Positions 26,044 through 36,543 are shown, counted from the first letter of the stretch. The stretch is 64,000 bases of DNA from Fidelibacterota bacterium (GCA_013204025.1 JABMOW010000026.1:1-64000); one strand, 5' to 3'. Translations and numbers: made by a program. The notes: generated by a model not told the origin, from the letters alone.

Positions 26044-27134
26044 CAGGCTAATCCCAAAATGGCATTTGCAATTTTTTGAGTAGCATTGGGACAGGCAAGC
26101 ACACCCGCTTTTTTCTCCATATCAGAAATCGCCTCTGGATGTTCAAATAATGAAAAAATCTGTCTCTCCAAAGATCCTGAAGATAATTCACTTTGAGGAA
26201 CTAAAATAGCGGCTCCTTTATCTGCCAGCGATCTTGCATTCACCGTTTGATGATCTGCTGCCGCATGAGGGAAGGGTACCAGAACGGATGCTTTTTGACA
26301 ATAAGATAACTCTGCTAAAGTCAAAGCACCGGCGCGGCAGACGACTAAATCTGATGCGCTATAAACCTGACCCATATCCTGTATAAATGGGAAAATATGG
26401 AGGTTCTCATTCTCAGCCAGAACTCTAAAATGATCAAAATGGGCTTCACCACATTGCCAAATGATCTGAAAACCCTTTTCAACATATTTCGGGTACATCG
26501 TCTGAAAATGGGTATTTAGAGGGAGCGATCCCTGGCTACCACCGAGAATAAAAATAGTTGGTGCAGTATCATTTATCTGTAATTCACGCCGAGCGGAAAG
26601 TTTCTCCGTAACCATCAGGTTTTTACGAATGGGATTTCCATACGTTCGGATATCCCCTGACAGGTAGGTGGACGCTTCTTCAAAGGCCGTGCAGACAATA
26701 TTAACTTTACTCGATAATTTTCTGGTAGTGATCCCCGGGTAGGAGTTCTGTTCCTGGATCAATGTTTTTATCCCGGATCGAATCGCTGCAAGTAATGGTA
26801 CTCCACTGGAATACCCACCAGTCCCAACAACTACGTGTTGACGGAAGCTTTTGATGAACCGGGCAGATTTGATGTACGAGTAAATAAATCGTATGGGGAA
26901 GAGTAAATTCCGCAGTATTGACGATATTGAAAAATCACGCTGTATTCCACGGATAGGAAGCAATAATGGATTTTCGCCACGATTGGGGAGCGTAAGTGCT
27001 TCAATACCGAATTTTGATCCGATGAATTTCACCTGTGCGCCCAATTGCCGCAATTCATCCGCGATAGCGATAGCAGGGAAGAGATGTCCACCAGTTCCAC
27101 CTCCGGCAATGATGACTCTGATTTTATCGGGCAT
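26043..27134 (-). CDS. murG: UDP-GlcNAc:lipid I N-acetylglucosaminyltransferase
   Basis: MurG converts lipid I to lipid II on the inner membrane face. The N-terminal domain has the G-loop IIAGGGTGGHLFPAIAIA, and the C-terminal donor domain has FILGGSQGSLPLN and CRAGALTLAEL. I start it at the ATG at 27134, giving 363 aa, because AGGAAG lies 6 nt upstream and family members begin right at this strand. A reading 11 codons longer only adds unrelated residues. The gene then overlaps ftsW by 11 nt. Confidence 0.96.
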   Translation of the reverse strand: MPDKIRVIIAGGGTGGHLFPAIAIADELRQLGAQVKFIGSKFGIEALTLPNRGENPLLLPIRGIQRDFSISSILRNLLFPIRFIYSYIKSARFIKSFRQHVVVGTGGYSSGVPLLAAIRSGIKTLIQEQNSYPGITTRKLSSKVNIVCTAFEEASTYLSGDIRTYGNPIRKNLMVTEKLSARRELQINDTAPTIFILGGSQGSLPLNTHFQTMYPKYVEKGFQIIWQCGEAHFDHFRVLAENENLHIFPFIQDMGQVYSASDLVVCRAGALTLAELSYCQKASVLVPFPHAAADHQTVNARSLADKGAAILVPQSELSSGSLERQIFSLFEHPEAISDMEKKAGVLACPNATQKIANAILGLA

Positions 27135-28245
27135 AATTTCTTCCTGAAAGTTTGAACTTTGGAGCACGAGCTTTATTTGAAATATTTAGTAAAATCCCCA
27201 TGCTTGCCAGCACTAGAACCGTATTTGTTCCGCCATAGCTAATAAATGGCAGTGGCAGGCCGGTAGTGGGGAAGATCCCACTCACGTATGCCACATTAAT
27301 AATGCAATACAAAGCGATGTTTAGTCCAATCCCAAGAGCCAGAAACATACCGAAATGATCGGGAGCAGTTTGGGCAATTTTCACGGATCGCAAAAACAAC
27401 CAGAGGAACAGTCCCAAAATGAAAATAGAAATAAAAATTCCCAATTCTTCCCCGATAACGGAATAAATAAAGTCTGTGTGTGCTTCCGGGATGTATCCAT
27501 GTTTCATCATGCCATCACCCAATCCCGTACCAGTCCAGCCTCCATTCCCCAATGCGATTTTTGAATTGAAAGACTGCCAATTGGTAGAATTCAAATTTGA
27601 CTCGGAATGAAACCATGACCAAATTCTGGTTCGTTGGTATTCGTTTTGGAGTAACGACAGAGCTGCAGCAAATCCGCCAAATAAAATACCACTGGCAAGA
27701 TGTCTAAACTTCACACCTCCGATAAATAACAGCGATCCAGCTAACAGACAGAGTCCGAACGATGTACTTAAATCTGGTTGTAAAAGCACGAGGAGAATGC
27801 TAAATCCGATCAACCCAAAAAATGGTACTACCACATGCCAAAAGTCGTGAACCTTTTTCTGGTTTTTGTCCAGATAGTATGCTGCATAAATGATAATAGC
27901 ATACTTCATGAAATCCGAAGTTGTTATCATTTTTCTTGAACCTGAATACAATAGCCAACGAGAGGCATCTTTCGTATTGTTCAAATAATGCCCTGCCAAA
28001 ACAAGGATCATCGAACCAATTAAGAACGCGAGTGCAAAATACTTGAAATATCGGTAATCCAGACGGCTGAAAACGATGAGCATACCTGAACCAATTAATA
28101 ATGCAATAACATGTCGTTTTAAAAAGAACAAAGAACTTCCGAATTTTTCACCATAAGGAGAGCTTGCGCTGAACATAATGATTGTACCCATCGCAGCCAG
28201 CAAAACAACAACGACAATAAGCTGATTATCATAATTCCGTGTCAC
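27124..28245 (-). CDS. ftsW: Peptidoglycan glycosyltransferase FtsW (SEDS family)
   Basis: FtsW polymerises septal peptidoglycan together with the class B PBP FtsI. The 373-aa protein has about ten hydrophobic helices and SEDS landmarks: FSASSPYGEKFG in the first periplasmic turn, LLQPDLSTS, and the C-terminal GLPLPFISYGGTNTV. Its position between murD and murG is that of FtsW rather than RodA. It overlaps murD by 4 nt. Confidence 0.96.
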   Translation of the reverse strand: MTRNYDNQLIVVVVLLAAMGTIIMFSASSPYGEKFGSSLFFLKRHVIALLIGSGMLIVFSRLDYRYFKYFALAFLIGSMILVLAGHYLNNTKDASRWLLYSGSRKMITTSDFMKYAIIIYAAYYLDKNQKKVHDFWHVVVPFFGLIGFSILLVLLQPDLSTSFGLCLLAGSLLFIGGVKFRHLASGILFGGFAAALSLLQNEYQRTRIWSWFHSESNLNSTNWQSFNSKIALGNGGWTGTGLGDGMMKHGYIPEAHTDFIYSVIGEELGIFISIFILGLFLWLFLRSVKIAQTAPDHFGMFLALGIGLNIALYCIINVAYVSGIFPTTGLPLPFISYGGTNTVLVLASMGILLNISNKARAPKFKLSGRNYAR

Positions 28246-29621
28246 GATTTTTCCCTGATAAAGTCCCCAACGAGGAAACTGAATTTATCACCCCGTAGTT
28301 CAAAATTATCAAACTGGTCAAAACTTGCACAAGCAGGAGATAATAATACAATATCGCTAGCGGCCAAGGATTCGAAAATCTTTACCATACAGGAAGTAAA
28401 ATCCCAGATAAATTCTGCGGGAAATTTTGTCTCAACCTGGCTTAATAATTCAACACCTGCGTCACCATAACAATACACCTGCTTAACCCGGTTTGTCATG
28501 ATTTGTAGCAATTCGGAAATATCTGGTTTTCCTTTGGATTGACCTCCTAATATGAGAACAATATTTTCTGGAAAGCTGGAAACTGCTGCAATTGTAGACG
28601 CTGTATTTGTGGCTTTGGAATCATTATAAAACCGGATCCCGTTTAATTCGCCTACCAATTCCAATCGATGGCGAATATTATGAAAACAGGTTACCGCCTC
28701 AGAAATAAAATGAAGTTTGATACCGAACCAATGTGCCGCAGTGATCGCAGCTAGGATATTCTCGTAATTGTGCATCCCCTTGAGACGAATACTATCAGAT
28801 GAAATCAACAGATTATCATTTCGAAAAATTCCATCAGATGTAGCTGTAAAAAGACAACTTTCTGATTCGGATACAAAGGGTAATGCTTTAATATCGCTCT
28901 GATGATCGACAAATTCTTTAATAAGACTGTCATTTCGGTTATAAATCAAGGCACCCGTTTCATCCAGATTTTGAACAATTTTAAATTTGGTTCTGGCATA
29001 ATCCATCAAATCAGAATAACGATTCATGTGATCCGGTGAGATATTGAGCACAATAGCGATCTTCGGAGAAAAGTGATGGATATCCTCCAGTTGGAAACTG
29101 CTTATCTCTAAGATATTGACTCCGTTTGGCGTCGGATGAATCAATTCTTCCAGCACAATGGTAGAAAAAGGATTACCCATATTTCCACCCAATGCCGTGT
29201 GATAGCCAGCAGTTCTGAAGATACCGTGGATTAGATAGGCGGTAGTGGTTTTACCGTTCGAGCCTGTGATGCCGATAATTGGATTATTGGTAAACCAGGA
29301 TGCAAATTCAATTTCACCGACGAGGGGAATCCCACGTTTCGCGGCAGCTCTAACGATGTCTATTTCTTTATGGATACCGGGACTGATAATGATAAAATCT
29401 GCATCGAGTACTGCTTCAGTATGTCCATCGGTTTCGGATGGGAAAGCACTTAACTGGTCCTTAATATTGGGCGTATCTCGATTGTCACTTATAAAGATAT
29501 CACACCCTAAATGGACTGCCAGTTTAGCTGCAGCGATTCCACTTCGACCTCCACCCAAAATGGAAATCCGTTTTCCCTGAATCGTTTCTATTGTGAATTT
29601 TTCGATTTGTTTTTTATCCAC
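28242..29621 (-). CDS. murD: UDP-N-acetylmuramoylalanine--D-glutamate ligase
   Basis: MurD adds D-glutamate to UDP-MurNAc-L-Ala. The 459-aa protein has the N-terminal GGGRSGIAAAKLA, the P-loop ITGSNGKTTTAYL, the acidic/His block EISSFQLEDI..LNISPDHMNRY and the C-terminal LSPACASFDQFDNFE..RGDKF, which is diagnostic of MurD. It lies 6 nt after mraY. Confidence 0.97.
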   Translation of the reverse strand: MDKKQIEKFTIETIQGKRISILGGGRSGIAAAKLAVHLGCDIFISDNRDTPNIKDQLSAFPSETDGHTEAVLDADFIIISPGIHKEIDIVRAAAKRGIPLVGEIEFASWFTNNPIIGITGSNGKTTTAYLIHGIFRTAGYHTALGGNMGNPFSTIVLEELIHPTPNGVNILEISSFQLEDIHHFSPKIAIVLNISPDHMNRYSDLMDYARTKFKIVQNLDETGALIYNRNDSLIKEFVDHQSDIKALPFVSESESCLFTATSDGIFRNDNLLISSDSIRLKGMHNYENILAAITAAHWFGIKLHFISEAVTCFHNIRHRLELVGELNGIRFYNDSKATNTASTIAAVSSFPENIVLILGGQSKGKPDISELLQIMTNRVKQVYCYGDAGVELLSQVETKFPAEFIWDFTSCMVKIFESLAASDIVLLSPACASFDQFDNFELRGDKFSFLVGDFIREKS

Positions 29622-29627
29622 TGAAAC

Positions 29628-30731
29628 TTACTGAACCTTGAAGGTTGTTAATGACAATAGTGCGAGTAAAATACCTACGATCCAAAAACGTACAACGACG
29701 GTATTTTCGTGCCATCCCAATAATTCGAAATGGTGATGAATAGGCGCCATTTTAAAAATTCTTTTGCCTTCGCCAAATTTCCATTTAGTGTACTTGAAAT
29801 ATGAAATCTGAATCATTACTGAAAGTGATTCAGCAACGAATATCCCACCAATGATCAGCAGAAGGATTTCCTTTTTCAATAGTACTGCCAATGTACCCAG
29901 AGCAGCACCCATAGCGAGAGAGCCCGTGTCTCCCATAAATATTTTTGCAGGGTAGGCATTGTACCAGAGAAATGCAATACAAGCCCCAGCTAATGCCAGC
30001 GCAAATACAAAAAGTTCACCGGTACCCGGAAGATATAAAATATTCAAATAATCACTAAAGTCAAATCGGCCCGTGGCATATGCGATGGCACCAAAACTCA
30101 ATACTGCGATTGCGGTTAATCCCGTTGCCAACCCATCTAACCCATCCGTCAGGTTAACAGCATTCGATGTTCCGGTAATCACTAAAATCACCAGTGGGAT
30201 GTAAAACCAATTAAGATCAATACTACCGTTTGCGATAAATGGGAGAGAGGTGATGGTTTTAGATTGAGCATTTTCAGGGAAATAATAGAGGATGAGCCCA
30301 ACTACGAGCCCTAACAATACTTGACCGATCAATTTATATCTTGCAACCAATCCTTTTGGTAATTTTTTAATCACTTTCAGGTAATCGTCCAAAAAACCGA
30401 TAGCTCCCATCCAGGCGGTTGATAGCAGGATCAGGAGTGTAAATTGATTATCGAGTCTGCTCCACAGAACAGTGGGAAGGATAACCGCAATTAGGACGAT
30501 TATCCCTCCCATCGTTGGAGTACCTTGCTTAGCAAGGTGCGATTTAGGCCCGGTAGGACGAATGACTTCGCCTATTTGTAGCTTTTGGAGTGTACGGATG
30601 ATCCTGGGCCCAAGGATAAAACTGATAAGCAGAGCAGTGATAGCTGCTCCGACTGCTCGAAACGAAATATACTTGAAGATATTGAATCCGAAGAAAAAAT
30701 CACGCAAGGGATAAAGTAAATGATATAACAT
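29628..30731 (-). CDS. mraY: Phospho-N-acetylmuramoyl-pentapeptide transferase
   Basis: MraY transfers phospho-MurNAc-pentapeptide to undecaprenyl phosphate, making lipid I. The 367-aa protein has about ten transmembrane helices. Conserved cytoplasmic loops include KQGTPTMGGI, the catalytic-Asp block FLDDYLKV, NLTDGLDGLATG and FMGDTGSLAMG, plus the HHHFELLGW loop near the C-terminus. It overlaps murF by 1 nt. Confidence 0.98.
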   Translation of the reverse strand: MLYHLLYPLRDFFFGFNIFKYISFRAVGAAITALLISFILGPRIIRTLQKLQIGEVIRPTGPKSHLAKQGTPTMGGIIVLIAVILPTVLWSRLDNQFTLLILLSTAWMGAIGFLDDYLKVIKKLPKGLVARYKLIGQVLLGLVVGLILYYFPENAQSKTITSLPFIANGSIDLNWFYIPLVILVITGTSNAVNLTDGLDGLATGLTAIAVLSFGAIAYATGRFDFSDYLNILYLPGTGELFVFALALAGACIAFLWYNAYPAKIFMGDTGSLAMGAALGTLAVLLKKEILLLIIGGIFVAESLSVMIQISYFKYTKWKFGEGKRIFKMAPIHHHFELLGWHENTVVVRFWIVGILLALLSLTTFKVQ

Positions 30732-32071
30732 CAGGAAAAAATTCCTCCCTTTATTATGGTTTCCATTTTCATACCTCGGGAACCCTTGACGTAAATGATA
30801 TCACCGGTACGAATAAATTGTTTTAAAAACAGATTGATCGACTCCTGCGTAGTAAAGTGGCGGCTAAATAAGCCACAGGATGAACAAATATCAGATATTT
30901 TTTCTGAATAATTACCGTACGTAAGCAAGAAAATATTGGATTTTGTGCTGATGAATTTCCCGAGTTCCGTATGATACTCCAAGGTATCGGTACCAAGCTC
31001 GAACATGTCGCCTAAAATAACGATGTGCCGCTGATTCTGATTAGTTGTCAACGCAAATTCAATCCCGGCTTTCGCAGATTCAGGATTGGCATTGTATGTA
31101 TCATCAATCACCGTGATTCCGTTTTTCTCGATAATGTTACCGCGACCTTTGGGCACTGTAAATGTGGAGATTTGATGGATAATATCCTCGTGAGATAATC
31201 CTAGAGTATGACTGATAGCGTAAACAGCGAGGGTATTTTTTGCCATCGTTTCACTGTTCAGAGGGATAGGGATTTCTCTTCCATTTATTGTAAAAATGTG
31301 ATCATTCACAGTCGATTGCCAATATCCAATATAATCGGCAGAATCATCATTCCCATAAGTAACTCTTTTGGCGTCAGTTTGGATAGAACGAATAGATGGA
31401 TCATCCAGATTGATGAATGCGATACCATCAGAGGGGAGAATAATGAGTAAATCCGCTTTTTCCTGGGCAATATGGTCAAGAGAGGAAAAAAATTCAATAT
31501 GAGCAGGGTGGATGTTTGTTATCACTCCCATTGTTGGCCTAATCAAATTAGTTAACGTATTGATTTCGCCAGGCGCACTGGTTCCCATCTCCAAAACAGC
31601 GGCATCAGTGGAAACCGGCAGTGCAAATAATGATAACGGAAGTCCGATTGTTGAATTAAAATTACCCGGCATCCAAGCTACAGACATGACTGACTTTAAC
31701 ACATGTACCAACAATTCTTTGGTAGTCGTTTTTCCATTTGAACCCGTAATCCCGACGACAGGCATGGAATATTGCTTCCACCAATTTTGTGCAAAATCAA
31801 TCAAAAACTCATGCGTCGAAGGAACCCGGATTACTGGCACACTGGTCTCAACTTCATCTTCTGATACCACAAGTGACGCGCCAAGCTCAACCGCCTGCGG
31901 AATGAATTGATGACCATCCACTCGGTCACCATTTAGAGCAATAAATATATCATTAGCCTGGACGAGTCGTGAATCAATACTGATCCCACCGACTTGAACC
32001 TGATAATATTCAGGATAAATTTGATTCATGAATGATTGAAACATAACTTTTTCGTGGATTTCCACTCTCAT
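30731..32071 (-). CDS. murF: UDP-N-acetylmuramoyl-tripeptide--D-alanyl-D-alanine ligase
   Basis: MurF adds D-Ala-D-Ala to complete the pentapeptide. The 446-aa protein has SIDSRLVQANDIFIALNG, the P-loop ITGSNGKTTTKELL, EMGTSAPGEI and DDTYNANPESAKAG, the last typical of MurF. No D-Ala-D-Ala ligase (ddl) gene is in this cluster. It overlaps murE by 4 nt. Confidence 0.97.
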   Translation of the reverse strand: MRVEIHEKVMFQSFMNQIYPEYYQVQVGGISIDSRLVQANDIFIALNGDRVDGHQFIPQAVELGASLVVSEDEVETSVPVIRVPSTHEFLIDFAQNWWKQYSMPVVGITGSNGKTTTKELLVHVLKSVMSVAWMPGNFNSTIGLPLSLFALPVSTDAAVLEMGTSAPGEINTLTNLIRPTMGVITNIHPAHIEFFSSLDHIAQEKADLLIILPSDGIAFINLDDPSIRSIQTDAKRVTYGNDDSADYIGYWQSTVNDHIFTINGREIPIPLNSETMAKNTLAVYAISHTLGLSHEDIIHQISTFTVPKGRGNIIEKNGITVIDDTYNANPESAKAGIEFALTTNQNQRHIVILGDMFELGTDTLEYHTELGKFISTKSNIFLLTYGNYSEKISDICSSCGLFSRHFTTQESINLFLKQFIRTGDIIYVKGSRGMKMETIIKGGIFS

Positions 32072-33510
32072 TTTAGATATTGTTGTACGATTTGCACATC
32101 GCTGTGGAAAAGTCTTTTACCTTGAACGATTTCGTATTCTTCACGCCCTTTCCCAAAAATTGCTAAAATTGTATTGTCATTCATCATTGCCATGGCTGTT
32201 TCCAATGCTTTTTTTCTATCAATAATGACCTGATAATTATTCTTCGAAATACCCGCTACAATACTTTGGCAGATGGCTGATACATCTTCAAATCTTGGAT
32301 TATCTGATGTGATGATTATTCTGTCTGATAATTCTGACGCGATTTTTCCCATGACAGGACGTTTGGAAGTATCCCTACCACCACCACAACCAAATAGCGT
32401 AATAATCGTAGTTTCGCTGGGTGATAATTCCCTTATTAATGATAAGACTTTTTCATATGCATCTGGCGTATGTGCGTAATCGACGAGAACTTTTCCATCG
32501 GATGGATTGTCGATGAGTTCAAGACGTCCTGGAACTGGTGACAATTGATTTAGCGCCATTTCAATCTGGTCAGTGGCAACACCTTGGACCATGGCAGCAC
32601 CGACTGAAGCCATAATGTTTGACAGATTAAAAGACCCGATAAATGGTGTATTAATCTTTATTTTTTGTTTGGCAATTACCAGTTCAGCATGTGTCCCTTC
32701 CATAGAATGGGATACTGAAACAGGGTGAATGTCTGCAGTCTCTGAAAAACCATAGGTGATCACTTTCGCCGATGTGTTTGCCAATATTTTCTTACCCCAT
32801 GGATCGTCGATATTGATAATAGCGGTTTTATCTGGCGAAAGAGATTTGAACATCTTGAGTTTTGCATTAAAATAATTGGACATTGACTTATGATAGTCCA
32901 GATGTTCAGGAGTAAGATTTGTAAAAATTGCGATGTCGATATCCACATCATCCACTCGGTGGAGATCCAGAGCATGAGAAGATATCTCCATGATGGCATG
33001 TTTAATTCCACCATTTAGTAAAGTATGGAAGAGCTGGTGTAGATCCACAGATTCAGGCGTAGTAAAACCGGTACTCATCATACCTGATGGTGTTGAAAAA
33101 CCCAATGTACCTAACGTACCACAGGGAATTTCTGAATTTCTGAATATTTGGTTGAGAATATGGGTGATCGTGGTTTTTCCGTTTGTTCCGGTCACTCCCG
33201 TGATATTCATATCTTTTGACGGATGACGATAAAAATTCGCAGCAATCCTGGACATTGATTCTCTGGGATTTTTTACTTTTATAACAGGGATACCGATATT
33301 GTGCAAACTTCTCCCATTGGACATGACAGCACATGCTCCCCGATTGATAGCATCCAGGATATAATCGTGACCATCTTCATTGAGTCCCTTGATGGCAACA
33401 AATAGCGTACCGGGCTTAACCTTTCTCGAGTCGTGTGTAATATTTTGAATGTCACATTCTTCAATCTTCCCGGAAAAATTAATGTTTGATAATAAATCCA
33501 GTAGCTGCAT
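32068..33510 (-). CDS. murE: UDP-N-acetylmuramoyl-tripeptide synthetase, meso-DAP-adding type
   Basis: MurE adds the third residue of the stem peptide. The 480-aa protein has HDSRKVKPGTLFVAIKG, the P-loop VTGTNGKTTITHIL, MEISSHALDLHRVD and, near residue 400, SDNPRFED. The DNPR motif is the known marker of meso-diaminopimelate specificity, so the peptidoglycan is expected to be DAP type. It overlaps ftsI by 1 nt. Confidence 0.97.
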   Translation of the reverse strand: MQLLDLLSNINFSGKIEECDIQNITHDSRKVKPGTLFVAIKGLNEDGHDYILDAINRGACAVMSNGRSLHNIGIPVIKVKNPRESMSRIAANFYRHPSKDMNITGVTGTNGKTTITHILNQIFRNSEIPCGTLGTLGFSTPSGMMSTGFTTPESVDLHQLFHTLLNGGIKHAIMEISSHALDLHRVDDVDIDIAIFTNLTPEHLDYHKSMSNYFNAKLKMFKSLSPDKTAIINIDDPWGKKILANTSAKVITYGFSETADIHPVSVSHSMEGTHAELVIAKQKIKINTPFIGSFNLSNIMASVGAAMVQGVATDQIEMALNQLSPVPGRLELIDNPSDGKVLVDYAHTPDAYEKVLSLIRELSPSETTIITLFGCGGGRDTSKRPVMGKIASELSDRIIITSDNPRFEDVSAICQSIVAGISKNNYQVIIDRKKALETAMAMMNDNTILAIFGKGREEYEIVQGKRLFHSDVQIVQQYLK

Positions 33511-35288
33511 TATCCTCCGCTCCTTTCGATGCTATCAGATTGTAATGAAAGGTGCTGAATTTGAAGTTTAGTATCCTCCACTGTTGGTAAATCTAAAGTT
33601 CTGATATAATCCCTATCTGAAAACCCGATAATCCGTTCAAATACTTTTCTGACGACAGGGACAGCAGTTTCATTGCCCCAATGATATCCATATTTGGGAG
33701 AATCAACAGCAACAACACATACAAATTCAGGGTTATCAATTGGGAATACGCCTGCAAAGGCTGATATGAATTCAGATTTCGAGTACCCATTTTCAGTATA
33801 TTTTTGTGCAGTACTAGTTTTTCCTGCTATCGGGAAACCCGGTAGTCTAGCCTTATCGGCTGTGCCTTCGAGAATGACTCCTCGTAACATCGTCATGATG
33901 TCATCGGCAGTATCCTTCGCGATCACCCGCCGGATAGGTTGTGGATAGAATCTGTAATCTGGAACTTGATTATTTCCGGTAATTTTTCGAATAATCGTGG
34001 GCATAATAAGATATCCCCCATTGGAAATGGCACAGTATGACATGGCGGTTTGCAATGTTGTCACCGCTAATTCTTGCCCCATGGCGATGGTCGGCCCGGA
34101 AGAGCGAGTCCACTCTTGATAGCCTCTAAGAATGCCACCATTTTCATGTGGAAGTTGGATTCCGGTGGGTTCACCAAATCCAAATTGTGTTGAATATTTA
34201 AAAACGAATTCGGAACCGATATCTGTGGCGATTTTCACCATTCCGATATTGCTAGAATGCATGAGAATTTCAGATACGGTCAAAATCTCATATTTTTCAT
34301 GGTCGTGAAATGTGCGATTAAAAAGATGATATTCACCGTTTTCGCAATCGTAGGTCTGCCACGGGGAGATAAGGTTATTTTCCAATCCTGCTGAAATAGT
34401 GACGATTTTGAATGTTGATCCGGGCTCATAAACCATGCTGATCACCTGATTTAGATATGTCTCTGCCGGGAAAGATGAGTAATTATTTGGATCGAAACTC
34501 GGGTAGGTGGCCATCGCCAGAATTTCACCGGTGAATGGATTGATAATCAGCCCGTTTGCACCTTTGGCATTTGTGGATATACATGCCTGCTGAAGTTCAT
34601 CTTGTAAAATTGCTTGATACGTAATATCGAGGGTGAGTGTGATATCAAGTCCGTTTGAAATTACAGGACGATCCTCATAAATATCAGTGCTTAATTGACC
34701 TCTGGAATTCCGTACCATATCCTGAACTGCTTGGTTTCCTGATAAAACTGAATTGTATTGACACTCTACACCGATTGAACCCTGTTCATCAGTATCCGTA
34801 TATCCGATGACCTGCGCAGCCAAATCACTGTAAGGATAGTATCGCTTCGAATGACTTTCCATATGAATATTTAAATCTTTCAGGCGCTGTGTGATTCCGG
34901 CAATTTGAGGGTCGAGGACGTTTTTTTCCAAAACCAGGTACCGAGAACTTTTCTGCAGTTTCTGAAAATAGGATCGAGCAGGTTTATCAAAAATATCAGA
35001 TAAAAATTGACTGATTTCCTTGCAATCAATGGTCTCTTCAGTATCTACCCACAAAGAATGATGCGTAAGATTTTTAGTCAAGGGGATACCATTACGGTCG
35101 AAAATCACACCTCTCGAACCGTTGATATTTTTCTCCCGTTTGTAAAGTGATTTTGCAAGTTCAGCATATTCTTCGTGCATAAAAATCTGAACATAGATCA
35201 ATCTCCCGGATAAAACGATGAACAAGAACAGTAAAACAATGGTCACTGCTCCGATTCGATTCCGGTACTTGCAATAGAGAGAGTTCAC
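33510..35288 (-). CDS. ftsI: Septal penicillin-binding protein (FtsI/PBP3-like transpeptidase)
   Basis: This class B PBP cross-links septal peptidoglycan. The 592-aa protein has one N-terminal transmembrane helix (~13-32), a dimerisation domain with SRGVIFDRNGIPLT, and a transpeptidase domain. Catalytic motifs are S291-x-x-K294 (PGSTFK), S345-S-N (SxN) and K490-T-S. No PASTA domains follow, unlike Gram-positive homologues. It overlaps ftsL by 4 nt. Confidence 0.96.
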   Translation of the reverse strand: MNSLYCKYRNRIGAVTIVLLFLFIVLSGRLIYVQIFMHEEYAELAKSLYKREKNINGSRGVIFDRNGIPLTKNLTHHSLWVDTEETIDCKEISQFLSDIFDKPARSYFQKLQKSSRYLVLEKNVLDPQIAGITQRLKDLNIHMESHSKRYYPYSDLAAQVIGYTDTDEQGSIGVECQYNSVLSGNQAVQDMVRNSRGQLSTDIYEDRPVISNGLDITLTLDITYQAILQDELQQACISTNAKGANGLIINPFTGEILAMATYPSFDPNNYSSFPAETYLNQVISMVYEPGSTFKIVTISAGLENNLISPWQTYDCENGEYHLFNRTFHDHEKYEILTVSEILMHSSNIGMVKIATDIGSEFVFKYSTQFGFGEPTGIQLPHENGGILRGYQEWTRSSGPTIAMGQELAVTTLQTAMSYCAISNGGYLIMPTIIRKITGNNQVPDYRFYPQPIRRVIAKDTADDIMTMLRGVILEGTADKARLPGFPIAGKTSTAQKYTENGYSKSEFISAFAGVFPIDNPEFVCVVAVDSPKYGYHWGNETAVPVVRKVFERIIGFSDRDYIRTLDLPTVEDTKLQIQHLSLQSDSIERSGG

Positions 35289-35602
35289 TTGAAATCACCT
35301 AGATACACAATAAGTGACTCGGGTGCAGTAGAGTACATGTTCAGATTTTCGCTGACGATTTTTCGAATGCGATCAGGTCTGGATAGGTTACTAACACTGC
35401 TTTCAAGAAATCCGATCTCATCTGCCAACATGATCACTTCACTTCTTTTATAATCAATATCTTTGCCTAATCTTCGGCATTCATTTTTCACTACCAGCAA
35501 TAGCACCATGAATGACATCACTGAAATAACGTATGCAATAAACCGAAGCAGCTTCATACTATCTTTTGAAATGGAATGACTGACTTGATTCTGTTTAGCC
35601 AT
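35285..35602 (-). CDS. ftsL: FtsL-like division protein
   Basis: This 105-aa bitopic protein lies between rsmH and ftsI, the normal position of ftsL. It has a short cytoplasmic N-terminus, one transmembrane helix (about residues 19-41, LRFIAYVISVMSFMVLLLVV) and a periplasmic coiled-coil-like stretch (KRSEVIMLADEIGFLESSVS). FtsL sequences are poorly conserved, so the call rests on size, topology and position. Confidence 0.85.
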   Translation of the reverse strand: MAKQNQVSHSISKDSMKLLRFIAYVISVMSFMVLLLVVKNECRRLGKDIDYKRSEVIMLADEIGFLESSVSNLSRPDRIRKIVSENLNMYSTAPESLIVYLGDFK

Positions 35603-35605
35603 GGG

Positions 35606-36541
35606 TTAAATCCTTTCACCCGCCCGAAGTTTAGCGCTATGTGCCCGAGAATTCATTTGAACTTCCTCATCGGAAGGTGATACAGCCTTCCGTGTTAAAA
35701 TTTTGAAAGTCGGCTGAGTGTCACAAATACAGAATGGTGTCTTTGGTGGACAAATACAATCAATTGCCGCATTTTTAAAATATTGTTTCACAATTCTGTC
35801 TTCAAGGGAGTGAAAAGTAAGGATAACTGCTCTTCCACCAATAACTAAAAACTGCTCCAATGAGTCTAACATTATTTTCAATGAATCTAATTCATTATTG
35901 ACGGAGATTCGGACAGCCTGAAAAACACGAGACACAGATTTCATTCTGAATTTGCCTTTTACGACATTCAAAACAGCATCTCTCAAATCAAATGTTGTGT
36001 TCATGTTATCCGTTTTTATTTGTTGGACGATTGATGTAGAAATTTTCCTGGCAAACCGCTCTTCTCCGTACATACGAATGATACCAGTGATTTCGGCTCC
36101 CGTCATAGCTCGCAGGTATTCGGATGCAGGTGACCCAGATGTGGTATCGAATCTCATATCCAGAGGGCCATCATGATTGTATGAGAATCCACGTAATGGT
36201 GTATCCACATCGAATGATGACATACCTAAATCCAGCAACATACCATTGACATGACTAATATTTTGTGATCTTAATATTTCAGGAAAATTCTTAAAATTGC
36301 TGTGGAATAGTTGATATCCGTCACTTCGGATTTGGCCGAGACGTTTCTCCGTGAACGAAAGCGCATCCAGATCCCGATCCATGCCCAATATTTTTCCTCT
36401 GGCATTTAGTTGTTTCAGAATCATAGAGGCATGACCGCCAAATCCTATAGTACCATCAATATAAATTCCTCCGGGGTCAGTGATCAGAAATTCGAGAATT
36501 TCTTTGACCATGATGGGTGTGTGTGGAGGTGATATGGACAA
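35606..36541 (-). CDS. rsmH: 16S rRNA (cytosine-1402-N4)-methyltransferase RsmH
   Basis: RsmH (MraW) methylates N4 of C1402 in 16S rRNA. The 311-aa protein has HTPIMVKEIL at the N-terminus, the SAM-binding YIDGTIGFGGHASMIL, DLGMSSFDVD..GFSYNHDGPLDMRFD, and the C-terminal ILTFHSLEDRIVKQYF. It is the second gene of the cluster, 2 nt after mraZ, its nearly universal position. Confidence 0.97.
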   Translation of the reverse strand: MSISPPHTPIMVKEILEFLITDPGGIYIDGTIGFGGHASMILKQLNARGKILGMDRDLDALSFTEKRLGQIRSDGYQLFHSNFKNFPEILRSQNISHVNGMLLDLGMSSFDVDTPLRGFSYNHDGPLDMRFDTTSGSPASEYLRAMTGAEITGIIRMYGEERFARKISTSIVQQIKTDNMNTTFDLRDAVLNVVKGKFRMKSVSRVFQAVRISVNNELDSLKIMLDSLEQFLVIGGRAVILTFHSLEDRIVKQYFKNAAIDCICPPKTPFCICDTQPTFKILTRKAVSPSDEEVQMNSRAHSAKLRAGERI

Positions 36542-36543
36542 GA

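Noticed and set aside
27134-27167. N-terminal extension of MurG by 11 codons
   Set aside because: The ATG at 27134 has AGGAAG six bases upstream and begins at the conserved strand; the extension lies inside ftsW.
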